A DNA stretch of 64,000 bases from Anisakis pegreffii (taxonomy: Eukaryota > Nematoda > Chromadorea > Rhabditida > Anisakidae). The stretch spans positions 28,241 to 92,240 of the forward strand of contig JAPYMA010000830.1 of the NCBI GenBank assembly GCA_035041965.1, given 5' to 3'. The notes under the pieces are model-generated. The model did no database searches and had not been told where the DNA came from. It worked only from the letters and a program-made list of their open reading frames with translations. Positions 1 through 13,100 of this stretch are shown piece by piece (the first letter of the stretch is position 1; every line of letters starts with the position of its first letter). The position numbers and the translations under genes were made by a program.

Positions 1-1104
1 TTTTCAGCTCCACGCGAATGATTCACTAGACTGTTTTGAATGTGGATGTGAATGTGAATGTACAATGAAAAAGCCATCAATTTGATGACCGCGAAACGGA
101 CTTTAAGTGTTCTATTGTATAAAATTGACTATATTGGTTGAAGTTTTGCCCAATGCAATCTTTGCTATTATTCGCTGCTAACGTTGCCGAATAATCAGCA
201 TAATTACTTCTATCATAGAGATCGATTGAAAACAATGACTGAATACGATTACAATAAAAGCTGCATTGAAGTATTGTAAACGTACACTGCAACATCGTTT
301 TCATGTTATAAGTGTTGTGTACAAGGCGAATATCATTTCACTACGTTACTGTGAAATGAATATGCATAAATCTCATTTCTATTGACTGTTCATTGCATGC
401 TGAAATCGATTCAAATCCATCAACATATAACTCGAACAAACATCAACGCATTTCGAACACTGAACACTTTAGTGATGCCGAATGTCATCTTTTATCTTTA
501 TTCATGGACTGCGTTCTTTGACCTCGAACTTTCTTAGATTTTTCCCAACACTCTTTCATACTGAATTCGTTCAAAAATATAGGAGAGATTAAAATTTTGT
601 GAAGCAGCACATTAATATATTCGTAATTCATATTCTTCACGCTGGTGGTATTTTCAAAATTGTTCAGTGCTTTGAGCATTATTGTCGGCATTAAGGAGGT
701 GATGATGAATTCCAACAACAACATTAATGTTGCGTTATTTTGAAGAAAGTTCATTTATGACAAGAATGGTAATTGCGTAATGTGGAAATGATGACGCAGT
801 GACAAAAGTCTTTTGTGGTCTTTTGCAAGCGGAATTATTAAGATTCCTTCGAAAAAGAAAATGCAGTCGAAAGCAGCCAAAGACGTTATTTTACAGTGTC
901 ATTTGAGTACTTATTTTTCGTAGGGTTCACTTTGGTGATAAATAAACATTTGTTTGCTGTTTTGCTTACGATTATATCGTACGTTTGCATTTGTTCTTTG
1001 CACCATCTTGGAACTACTGGTTACGTTTGGAACGCTTTTGTTGGATGTTTATAAGCAAAGACAGCAAATTCTCAGAAATGATTTTTTCGTAACAGTTTTC
1101 ATAA

Positions 1105-1157
1105 ATGATTTCATAATTGTTTTCATGAATGACTTTCTAGATGATTTCATAATTGTT
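1105..1157. repeat. Short direct repeat, 36-bp period
   Basis: A 17-bp sequence (ATGATTTCATAATTGTT) occurs exactly at 1105-1121 and 1141-1157. Looser relatives (TTTCATAAATGATTTC) flank it. This looks like a small decayed tandem array rather than coding sequence. Confidence 0.6.
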
Positions 1158-3699
1158 CTCAGATTTCATAAATTGCATCATTCCATCATTGTTCCCATAA
1201 TTGCTTTAAGCTGAGTACCGCTAATGCTGTCGCTACCTATGCCATAGTGCTTTTCAGACGTGCTTTACTAAACATTTGCACTGAACACTGGCATGTTACT
1301 ATTTATTGATTTCAAATGCACTTTTCATTTCCCGGACTAACAGAAGCAGGTCGCAGCCATTTCCACTGTTCGAAATATGCCTTCTGATCTCGCTGAACTA
1401 ATCGATCGGTCAATCAAACCAAATTCAATCAAGTGAAAAGTTATGACGTAAATGTCACGGAAGGACAATGAAGCATTATTTTTTCACCATTTATTATATA
1501 TCTTTCTTTTCGGAAATTGTCTCGAAAATTCTAATCTTCTCACGGATCATTTTTAGACGCCGAATTGAATTTGTTTGACTCGAAGAACAGTTGAAAAGGT
1601 TGTTTAGCGAAATGTGATTCAAGAACTTTATTGTCTGATCAATTCAAGTGGGGTGAGTCAGCACAAAAAAAAAGCTTCAGAACTGGCTTTGTTGATTACC
1701 AAAGCAATGTTACCCTTACAACTTCTCAAATGATCACATTAAGTTGGTTGCAGTATTCAAATGTTGTCCAAGGAAAACTCTCATCTGGATTCTTACGAAC
1801 GATTTGTTTTTTCGTTTCGCAATGCTTTTTAATTTTTTCGCTGTCATTTTCGTCAATGTGATGTCCCCTCATTTCCTGAGAATTAATATTTGCATTCATC
1901 TTGTTTTTTGCTTGAATTTTAATTATTCCTTACGAACACTTTTGAAAATTAACGAGTGACATCGCTTTGGAGTAGAATCTCCGACTCGCGTTAACGTTAG
2001 AAAATTGTTGAAACGATCTAATACTATTTGAGATGGAAATCATTCAGAATCTTTCATCTCCAGTTGTAAATTTATTCGAATTGAGCGGTCCTCATTGATA
2101 GCACTGCTATTGAATTTTGCCGTAAGAACCAAGAAACACGAGAACGTATGATTGCGATACCAGAACAAAAATAACATCAATACAACACAAACTCTAACAT
2201 GTTTTGGGAACAGTAGCAAGTCTATGTGGTTTCAGTGATCACGTTGTGCAAATATTTGCTCGATTTTATGAAAACGAAAATGCATTTATTATAATTGTTA
2301 CATGTGCAAGTTTGATTGGACTAAAATTTAACAATGGAAAAGTGTTAACAATTGTACATCATTCACTACCACCACATCATATCGTATGATTGCTGAAATA
2401 AGATTGCTGCGAATAAACGAATATATGATTTGCCATGATCATGTCACGTTATCTGAACAATGAATCCAAGTGCAAAAAATATTTTGTGAATGCTTTGGAA
2501 TGGAAAGTAAACTAATTAGTCAGAAGTTTGATCATTACAAAGCCAGCCATATAAGATTTCACAGGAGATTATCACATTACCTCAGTTAGGTGTGCAAACT
2601 TGTTCACGTATGCGTTATGTTCAAAAGTTGCTGGCGTTGGCATTGTTCAGGAACTAACTGCAAACACAACTCTACATTCATCCAATTAATCCAGGTAAAA
2701 TAACACCCGTCCACCAAAATGTACGTGTAAGGCGCTGTTTGATATCTTCGTGCTTACTTTTTGCTCTCTACATGTTTTTTAAGCGTCCGAATAAAATAAG
2801 CACGATAAATTCAGCTAAGTGCACACATTTTTTAGCATCCCACAGCCATGAAAAACTACGTCGTGAACGATCACTGCTAAAAAATTTCCGATGCTTCCCT
2901 TTGGAATACCTCTAATCGTAAGTAAGAGAATTTCCATTTGCACAGAGCGGGCGGTTTGATTGGTGATTCTGTGATGATATCAAATATTTAATATGTATAC
3001 GTACGTAGCATCTCGTTCATCAATCAGTAAATTCTAATTTCTGAAGGAATGCGCTGCGATCAACTTCTTTGGATTCATCAACACATTTCGAATGATTTCT
3101 CAAGAACATTTCAATAAATCATGTACTTCACTAGAGCTGCTTTTGTGATTTGCTCACTCAAATGTGGTTTGACCCGTTCACTGCTTGAGAATATATCTCA
3201 TGTTTGATTGACCTTACGTTTACTAAGGCTAGATAAATTTCATGACGTTCATGATTCATTCCATGGAAACAATCATTTAACGAAAGCATATACGAATTCC
3301 AGCGAAAACTAGTATCAAGAGGAAATCAATGGAGGGTGCTGTTCCATTGATTCGATTATGTTCCGGTGATGCCTTGTTTATTGTGCAATAACTAGACCCG
3401 AACTTACTCGTGTGTTTACTGTGTTTGCTTTCAATATTCACTGAAATCAAAGATCTATACGGAACCGAATGAATTACTAAACGTGTGATTATATGCAAAT
3501 ATTGCAGAATAGTAGCGAATGTTCATTGATGCTGCCCACGAGTGTGAAAAACGTCAACAAGTAGTGACGTGTGTATTTGATCACTCAAGAATTCCGTATT
3601 GAAAGCATGATTGATAAATGTATAAAAATGATCGTTAACATCGACTAGCCACAGTATACACTAGCTTTTATTGGGCTGCTCAGTTGCTTATCCCGAAGA

Positions 3700-3951
3700 C
3701 AGCGCTTCTCAGGCTCTCCCCCTCCATGTCCGCAACTTGACTGTAGGCATTTTGCTGTTCCATCGTTTGTCCTTAACTGAAGTCAATTACTTCATCGTGA
3801 CCATACGAGCATTTTGAGAATATTATCTCACGGCTGTGGAGGAACTATGAGAAAAATCAATCAATTGTAACTTTAATTCCCCTCCCCCCTCACCTTCACC
3901 CCACATCCACTCCAGAAGACGAATTCCTCCTGAGCTCTGTGAAAACCGCTA
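3700..3951. mobile_element. Possible degenerate hAT-type MITE
   Basis: The segment starts with CAGCGCTTCTCA and ends with CTGTGAAAACCGCTA. The reverse complement of that end (AGCGGTTTTCACAG) matches 13 of 14 bases of the terminus of the hAT element at 39740 (AGCGGTTCTCACAG). A pyrimidine-rich tract near 3875-3905 mirrors the G-rich subterminal tract of that element. No 8-bp target duplication could be found, so this may be an old remnant or chance similarity. Confidence 0.35.
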
Positions 3952-4493
3952 TTCTAGGTCATTTATTAATAAATTTCCCAATTCAAAAAGAGAAAATTTC
4001 CTGATTTTTTCTATTCGAGGGATTGTCTAGTTCTGAGCACTTCTTTCATGCACTGCACTCAGCTGGTTTGACCTCATAACTATTTATTTGTTTATGAAAC
4101 AGGTACAACTGGTAAGTAACGTATAGAATTAGTTCGTGTGCAGATAGAGAACGAGCAATTGCACTAATTGAAGCAAGTATCAAGGAAATGTATGATGTTT
4201 CAGAGTGTTGTCAAGCATAAGAAGGGGAATAGCTCATCAGTATAAGCGTATATTTAAAATTGTTATCATCAACACGACATATCGAAATGGTTCAAGTTGC
4301 TGTGGTGAGCGTTATTCAAATTGAATATTAACTTGATATCTCACACAATTGCACTCTGATTATATGCATTTTTGAAGAGATTTTTTTTGCGTCGTTGTGG
4401 TTTAGTCTGAAATTAGAAGATGTGTTCGAATTGATTCCGAACAATTTTAAATTCTTCAACCAGTAACAACTTAAGGCATCAGCCGTGGAGTCA

Positions 4494-7400
4494 ATGAACC
4501 CCAAACCGAAGAAACTGCCCCAGTTGGGCTTTTTCGTTTATTTGCTGTCGTTTATGGCCGTAATTGGCGGATTTCTGTTCGGCTATGATACAGGAATTGT
4601 ATCGAGTGCGATGCTGTATGTTGCACACAACTCTGGTATGAGTCCGATGAGTGCTATTTGGAAGGAGCTCATCGTTAGCATAACACCAGGTGAGCGATTC
4701 ACGTATGTCTTTTGCAGAGTGCTCAATGCATCATCGTTTTTAAAATTTCATAGCACTCATTATTTACCAGAAAACATTCTCAGAGTGAGACGAGACTGGA
4801 AAGTTGCAATTGATCAGAGTGAATTGCTAATCAGTGCTTTCGTTACCTGACATTTTGTTGAATTTGAAAGTGATCATCTGAGCTGTGATCTAGGGATGGC
4901 AGCGATTGGTGCCCTGCTGTCGGGTCCAGCCACCGACAAATTCGGTCGAAAAAAGATTATTCTGACGTCCAGTCTCGCGTTTGTAGTCGGTGCCATTATT
5001 TGCGCAGCGGCTCCAGAGAAAGTAACACTGTTCATTGGTCGAATAGTTCTCGGATTAGCAATTGGTATTCGTTTACATATATTTGATCCTTTCAAGATCC
5101 CTCATCGCCATTAATTGACTCGTGTTGATTACCGAATAAATTGAAAAGACTATCAGTTGTTTTTATAAGTTAGTAGTCTGAATGGAATTTTAAAAAGGTA
5201 CATAGATAAAGCTGTTCATTATTGTCACTGCCGTAAGAAAGAAGATGCAAATAATTAAACGCTGATAATTTGATTGCTCACTTCATTATCTATTATCTAT
5301 CTCACATGGTGCTAGCTCGATGATCGATCACTTCTGTTAAACTGTAATTATAATTGTAAGCTGTCTGACAAATTGAAAAAGCATCATGTCGTCAAGAAAC
5401 TCCCCTGAGATGAGATGAAATAACCATTGCAATAGTGGTGTTAAGCCATTTTTGTGAGCCGGAATGCAGTCTGAATAGCACTTAATTTGGATTGTGAATT
5501 TTTAGGTTTTGCCTCAATGACCGTACCCATTTATGTGGGCGAAGCGTCACCATCACACATCCGTGGCACACTCCTCACTGGATTTCAGCTTATGATAACA
5601 TTCGGTTTTGTGGCTGCGAATATTTTCGCCGGTTCGAATGCATTCATCAATAAGCAATAGTCTATGAAAATTATTCCCAAACGTGAAATGCGTTATTGCT
5701 CATCGCCTTTCTAAGTTGACTCCTCCAGTCTTCTGATTGCATTTTTTTGCATTGCTTGCAAAATCCTCCGCAACTATTTGAATGGTACTACTTCAAAGAA
5801 TAATTTTAGGTGGTTTCTCTTACATTAATCCAGAGAATGTCGGTTGGCGTCTAATGTTCGCGTTTGCCGCCGTTCCGGGTATTATACAGTTTATCGGTTT
5901 TCTGTTCCTACCCGAAAGTCCAAGATGGCTGTACGATCACGGTAGATCTGGTGAAAGTGAAACGGTACGTGCTATACTGCGTGTTAATGCTCGTTTGATC
6001 GCAAGATGTCACCAATCAGATCATTAAGAGATCAGTTTATTGGTATTGCCTAGAGGTTTTTCACTGATCTCGAATATTGAGAAGGATTATTCGATATATT
6101 GTTTAGCAGGTAAAATGAATTTTGATACCTAATCTACCAGACAACTACGAAGCTTTGTCATTGAAGTTACGCTTGAACCACGAAATTTCAAGTTATTAGA
6201 TGAATTTTGCGCAAATAAAGTTGCTTTCAAAACTGAATCATTTGAATTGGAGAAATCATTTTAAGGTACTCGGAAAGATTTATAATGGAAACAAGGAATG
6301 GATTCATTATGAACTCCAAGAGATATCTGACACCTTTGAGCAAGAAAAGAAAGCAAAGGAGGAAGTTGGAGGTAGGAGAGCATTGCAGCGTTATTATGAG
6401 TAGTGGTAACACATAACGATGATGATAGCTGGATTAAATACTTTCAGATTCTTTTGTACTAGCCCGCATTGTGAAAACTCCACATGTGCTTAAGGCCTTA
6501 TGCATTGGCTGTCTGATGCAAGCTTTTCAACAATTCTCTGGTATCAACACGATATTGTGAGTTAGTCCATATTCCTTCTTCATTTCATCTCTCCACAAAA
6601 TCCATCAACAATGATTAAGGTCTTCATGGAAATATCTGATTTAGGTATTACACAGGAACGATCATTCAATCAGCTGGAGTGAGAGATATTCATACAACAA
6701 TTTGGATCTCTGTTGGTGTTTCAAGTACAGTGATTAGTTCTCAATTGATAGACTGGACAATTTTTTGAGAGATAAAAGACCAACTAGTTCTCTTTTGAAA
6801 GATTTCCAGCTGAATGAAGCATAATTCATGATGAGTCGTTAAATTCGTCAAGCGTCTGTAGGAGCCTCACGGAAGATCTTCAAGACTGTGCAATAAATTG
6901 AGCAGCTTAGAAATTCACAGGGATCTGTGAATTGATGAAAATATTCCAATGAGTGTTACATCCTACTCTGAACTTAATTTGATAATTTAAAAGTCCGAAA
7001 AAAGGCAAAATTCGTTTCAGGTTTCAATTTCTTTGCAACCTTCTTACCAATGTATTTGGTGGAAAGACTTGGTCGACGTATATTGCTACTCGTATCAGTG
7101 CTGGGTGTTATTATATCATTAGTGGTAATGGGTATTGCCTTTGTGCTTATAAATAAAGATTCTGCATCTGTGATACCGTTGCGAGTAGATCCATCAAATG
7201 GTAACAATGAATTGTTTGACAGATGCAACTCGTACAGGTTCATTTTGCTCGATATCAACACCGCATTCACCTTCGAATAAATTTCGTATAGTAGCAATCC
7301 AAGTGACTGAACATTGCAAGCAATACTTTTGGCGAATATCATTTGATCTGAGCGTGATCGTCAATCACTTTCAGACTGATTGATCAATTATTAATCGAGC

Positions 7401-8570
7401 GAAAACTCTCTGAGAACTAACTTTGAACCAGCAAGTTTCGTGCATGCATAGCGCATTCCTATGCGAAAGTTAAAACGAAATTTTATTTTCAGTAGTTGCG
7501 ATTTTTGTGTGACCGACGAACATTGTGGCTTTTGTAGTTCTCGTTCGGACAAAGAGATAGGGTGGGTTGCAGTTTTTTTTAAATTAATTATGCAGAAGTG
7601 TGTGGACGGTCGGACTGAAGAGTCTTTAGATTATTTATCATATTCGAATTAAAATTAGGCATATTTTGTTGCTATCAGTTTAGGTATTGCTTACCGGCAT
7701 CACACGAAGATCCATCCGTATCGATGATTGGACAGTGCGCAAGCGGTTACAATGAGACAAGTCACGAGTGGTCATCAGTGTTCTGCATCACAAAATATAC
7801 CGTAATGCCGATTATTGTCATGGTATTCTATTTGGCGTCATTCGCTATCGGTTAGTTGATATCAATTGAAAATCTTTTTATTTTTTGTTGTCGACTTTCA
7901 ACAAGTCAGTCGTCACTTCGCCTTATTTAAATGGTTGGAGTGGAGTCGAGATAGTGAATGAGTGTTTCTAATCATTCATGCAGGCTTCGCACCCATCCCA
8001 TGGGTGATGAACGCTGAATTCTACCCGTTATGGGCTCGCAGTACTTGTTGTGCAATTGCAACGTTCACGAATTGGTTCTTCAATTTACTTATTTCACTAA
8101 CGTTCCTCTCACTGAGTGAAGCGGTGACTAAATATGGTATGTTAGAGACGTTGAAGTTTTGATTCCTTCTTCATTTAAGATTATTTGATTTCTGATAGAA
8201 TCTGTCTGAAAGAAGATTGAACTCGAATGCAGAGATCCCAATTTGTTTGACTATTCTCGAACGAATTACTGATATATATGGGTTTTTAAAACCGTTGCAT
8301 TACTGAAATGTGCAGGAAAATAAGTACGAGTGAATTTGATTTTCAGGTGCATTCTTCATCTATGCTGGTGTTTCATGCGTTGCGTTCGTGGTCTTCTACT
8401 TCTTCGTGCCGGAAACAAAAGGATATACCATCGAAGAAATTGAAATGCTTTTCATGTCAAAAGAGAAACGAAGAAAACTCCAAATTGCAATGAGTGAGAG
8501 GAACGATTCGAGTAACGCTCAGAAAAAGGGTTCGCGAGCGATAAGCACGGTCTCATCAGGTGTTTTGTAA
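4494..8570 (+). CDS. SLC2A13: H+/myo-inositol symporter (HMIT type)
   Basis: Proton-coupled myo-inositol transporter of the MFS sugar porter family, in the plasma membrane. Exons: 4494-4689, 4894-5064, 5506-5631, 5810-5964, 6266-6371, 6448-6556, 6645-6724, 7021-7231, 7493-7561, 7684-7850, 7984-8136, 8347-8570; the frame closes to 588 residues. Visible signatures in order: [15 protein letters not shown] in TM1, DKFGRKK after TM2, [64 protein letters not shown] and a C-terminal PETKG. The large loop between TM9 and TM10 carries a cysteine cluster ([13 protein letters not shown]) that matches HMIT proteins rather than ordinary GLUTs. The ATG at 4494 is preferred; an in-frame GTG lies 9 bases upstream. 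All introns are GT-AG. An AATAAA at 8967 could be the poly(A) signal. Confidence 0.93.
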
Positions 8571-10134
8571 ATATTATGAATTTGTTCAAAGTATTCATAT
8601 CGTTTTGTCATCTTTTTATTCGTTGTTGATTTGAATTCACGTGCATTTAAGTTCGATATATAATGCAAGCATTTCATGATGAGCTGAAGCATTATCTGAT
8701 GAAGCAGCAATTTCTTCATGCAGTCATTTCGCAAACTTATAAATTAGTTGAATGATCCATTTATTTGATTGATCATTGTCAATTTTCTATGTTATGCTCT
8801 CTACCATATGTTCTACTATGAAATGTGAATATGTAATGGTATGTTTTAAAAGTGAAAGAATTCGGATGCTCCACTCTAAATTTGTCGAAGTGTGGGGACG
8901 TCTTATCATTTTAAGTGAATAGGTAGCCAAATGAGTCGATATAGATAGTTACTCAACTGGGCGGTAAATAAATGAGTGAATGCCTTTGAACTGTTCAAAG
9001 ATGATCCCATTTTCATTATCTTCTTTTTTTCGCAAGACCGACTTCAAGAATTTGGTTTCAGTTTTATCAACGATTGACATTTTTGAACTGTGTATGTAAA
9101 GATCTAATTCATCTCATTTCATTGCAATAACAAATTGCCTATCTTATTTGTGTGATTTCAGTGTGAAAATTAATTTATGAAGCAATTAATTCTCATGAAA
9201 AACTTTTGCTGCGATTTGGTGTTATTTGAAAGATTAAACAATACGAATGCAGTCAATAAATATTCGCATTTTATCAACTTGAAACCTTTCACTGCACTCT
9301 TTCCCAGTAATCATCACCTGAAAGTTCGCAAATAACAGATGCCATTAAACAGAATACATGTCATCCAATTGTTGTCATCAATGGAAATGTGCTCTTGTGA
9401 AGGACTGAAAAAGATCTGAAAAAGCGAATGAAACTACTGCCGAAAAAAAACGATTAGTAAGAAACGAGAACATTTTATTATTGCCCTCAACTTTGAGCGT
9501 TGAATGGAGAGAAGTTATCACTGCTTCTTGATAAGATAATTACTTCATCGAACGGTTCCTTATTTTGCACTTCCACACTGTGCAGTCAATTGAGAAGTTG
9601 CAAATATATGCAATCAGTTGAACAAAAATTTTCATTGATAACGTTTTAACTATACATGATAGTTATGATTGACATCGTTATCGATGTGAGCCGATAGCAT
9701 CGTATTGGTCATATCATTTGATGCTGTTTGCACATCTCGTGAACAATTCAGCTTCATTAAAATATTTTCGTTTACAGTTCTCGTTCGTCATTATTATTCA
9801 TTCAAACAGTGGACATTAAGGCTCTGAAAGGTACTCGTTTTCTCAACGTGATACCGCTTCAACTTTGAAATATTCCCTTTTCTCCATTCGTTTGAGCTAT
9901 TCAACAGGCGTTATATGTTTGAAGTTTTGATTTATCCAGGAAAACGTCAAAATTCTTGAAAGTTGTGTGCAATCGTTCTGAATTGATCTATCTCACTGTT
10001 AGAAGTATCCCTATTCTCATCGATTGATTTGACATCTTAAAATTGAATTTTCCAACAACCTCACATCAGCATGATTTATTTGAATGTGACAACCTCAGTG
10101 ATCAATGATTGCCATTTCAAGGTAAACAAGACCA
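8571..10134. other. Intergenic region between HMIT and CD36 genes
   Basis: Contains the HMIT 3' UTR (candidate AATAAA at 8967-8972) and the upstream region of the scavenger receptor gene. No coding exon or clear repeat is visible. A splice acceptor-like TTTCAAG lies just before the CD36 start codon. Confidence 0.55.
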
Positions 10135-13100
10135 ATGAATTTGACTGGTATCCGCATTCGAAGAGTGCGTTTAATCTACTCGTCAATCACAATCTTGCTA
10201 TTTCTTATCGGTATCGCGCTGATTGTTGGTGGTGTTGTTGTGCTCAAAGTTGTGCTACCTAAACGTCAGCGATATCTGCGAAATCCCATCTTACAAGTTA
10301 GTTGAAAGCTATTTCCATATGCAACTTAAAAACCCGTCCAAGTTCAGCATTGCAATTGCGAAAATTCGCGTATTCTTTCGAGGCAAACATTCGTATGTAT
10401 AGCGAATGATCAAATAATTAATACAATATCATATCAACTGATCAATGCGACATCACATTCAAGAAAACGGCAAAAATGATTAATTTCTTCGCAAGTCAAT
10501 GTTCTCACAGAATAGCCTTTCGAGTTTCATCTGAAAACATCGTCATTAAGGATTCTTATAAAGTTTCAAAAATCACTGATTATGGTTGTTGTAATATTAA
10601 TTTCTTCAGATCATTCGTCCACACATCTAGAAAGGCGTAAGCAAAATTATGAACGAATCATAGCACAATTTTAATGAGGCAGTTGTGATTTTAATAGCGA
10701 TTTTTACGATCATTGCTCATTACTTCCATTCAATCTGTCAATCATTGTTCTAAGAATCGATTTATTGGTCGATGGCCAAACGGTTCCTTGAATTCACTCA
10801 CTGCAAGATGGGTAAATCCACCGTATCGATTCTACACACAGTATTGGATTTACAATTACACGAATCCACTTGAAATAATGAATCGTGGAGCGGCACCAGA
10901 TATGTTCGAAAAAGGACCGTATTCATATCGGTATCTTTTTTTGGCATACTCATTTGAGTCAATATTCTGGAGAATCGATCAACGTGTCAGTTATGTTTCT
11001 ATGAGATGAATATTCAGCCATAAAATAGACTTAATCTAGGTCAAGTTTGACATGTGTAATTTTTTGATGAGATTTGATGTGGCTCAAGATGTGCAATGAA
11101 TTTTGATCGGTGAATGAAATGCGTTCAGAAATCACAGAAGCAGTTCGTGAATGTTCCAGTTCCTTACAACAATGCAATGGTAAATTGAATGCATTCAGTG
11201 ATATCCGATGGAAATGAATATGAAAGAACCAGAAAAGTACTGCATAAAATCCACTTTCAGTGTTTCACTGGTGAATAATATCGAAAGGTTCTCGGACGAT
11301 GGTGCTGAAGTGTTGTATCGACCGCAGAGTGTTTATCACTTCGACAAAGCAACATCGTGTGCTGGTTGTACACCGAGCGATATATTTCTTGTACCTGATA
11401 CTGTATTTTTTGTGAGTTCTTATCAAGACTTTGTCGCAGTTCTAATCTCGATGCTTATCATTTTTCAACTGCTCAACAAAAACTCTGAAATGATCAGATA
11501 TCAAGAATGTTTGATCGATTTTTTAGATCAAGAAACCAGTTTCAAAATACTCGTAAAAATCTGAACTGCTTGAAGTTCTTCAGGCATAAACCCATGCTTG
11601 ACTAACGGTAATGTTTTCAAGATGCTAAACAGTGAAATTCAATATGATTTACACTAATGAGTCGCTGATGGCATTTCAGAAAACAGTAAATTCGTTGACG
11701 AGTGTTGAGGGATTGAAAGCAGTTCTGTGCGCGAAACTCGGTGATTTACTCTGTAGTAACGCCAATCCGGATGCGTTGAATGCCCTCACGCAAGGAATCA
11801 TCGATAATTTTACCGAATACGCAAGCATTGCTATCAAAGCGCTCAACGCTGGACCTCTTGTTTATACGGTCTTCCTAACTGTTCCATCAATAAAAAGCAA
11901 AGAATATGTCAAACAAAAGAATAGTCATTTCGATCAACTTCGAAAAATTTCAATTTCTTTTTAACGATTGATAACATTTACGATTTGATTATAGAGCATT
12001 GAGCTGATTATAGATTGATGTATATGAACTCTCTCAACTGAATGTTTATTGAGGGAAATCGAAAATTTCGTATCATTTTGGCAAATTCGATTGCAGACAG
12101 TTGACGATTTGCTCTTCAAAGGTTACGATGATCCACTTTTCACGAAAGTTGCTCAGTTTGCGGTGGATGCGATTCAGACAATGTCACCACCACTTGCACA
12201 ATTGGTTCCAGAAAATATTTCAACACCAAAAATTCATCTCAATGTAAACATATTCATTCCTTAATTTTGTCTAGCTTTTAATTTTTTGCTGTAGAATATG
12301 ACCGTCAGTATCAAGTAAGATCGCTAGATAAATTCATCAAGTGAGTGGATCTGACTGGTGAAATACGACTACGATAACATGAGTGGAATACTTGCTGTGA
12401 GCATGCAACTCAAACGGACGAATGAACTCATGGGATTGTATGTCTTCGTGAGCATCAGTAAATCGAATGTGATGTTCAGAACAACAATGATACGATCAAT
12501 CCAATGTACACGATGAGTACTGGTAAGAAGCGTAACAAACAAATCGGTGAAATACTCTCAATAGATGTTTATCCAAATTCAACGGACAATTCTAATGGAT
12601 CTTCACTGTCTACAACATGGTCGGTCACCTTTCACTTTCACTTCATTCGGTTCTTTCATCCAAGCCGTTGATCTTTTACATTTTCATGCATAAACACTAC
12701 CTATTTGATAGAGGTTGTTCAGACTGCTTATGATGCATAGTATGATGCATGCCATTCAAGAAAGAAATTCATCAAGGAAGTAAAATTCATTGAATATTAA
12801 GATTTCAGGTGGTCAAATCCGGATCAAAAACACTGTCCGGCACATATTGATGCGCTAGCAAGAAAAATAAACGGCACAAGTCAGTTGTTAGTAGCAATTA
12901 GATGGATGTTTTTGTTATTCGTTACTGATACTTCATAAGAGTCAAAATGCTGACATTTCATTGCTCAAACAGCAACACAAAGGTTGTCTGATAGGCGAAA
13001 GGAATACTTTTGAAGGTTACTTTAGCAGCATTGCTCCATACATCCACATTCGCCGTTATTTAATGCGCTTAAAAGTTGAAATTCATAAAGATGAACTTTG

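Larger units (their letters stand above)
1..4493. other. Gene-poor 5' flank of the HMIT gene
   Basis: I see no convincing coding exon on either strand. The open frames are short, lack paired splice signals and match no family I know. It holds a small direct repeat at 1105-1157 and a possible degenerate hAT-type MITE at 3700-3951. The last few hundred bases should contain the promoter and 5' leader of the HMIT gene, but I cannot point to a specific element. Confidence 0.6.
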
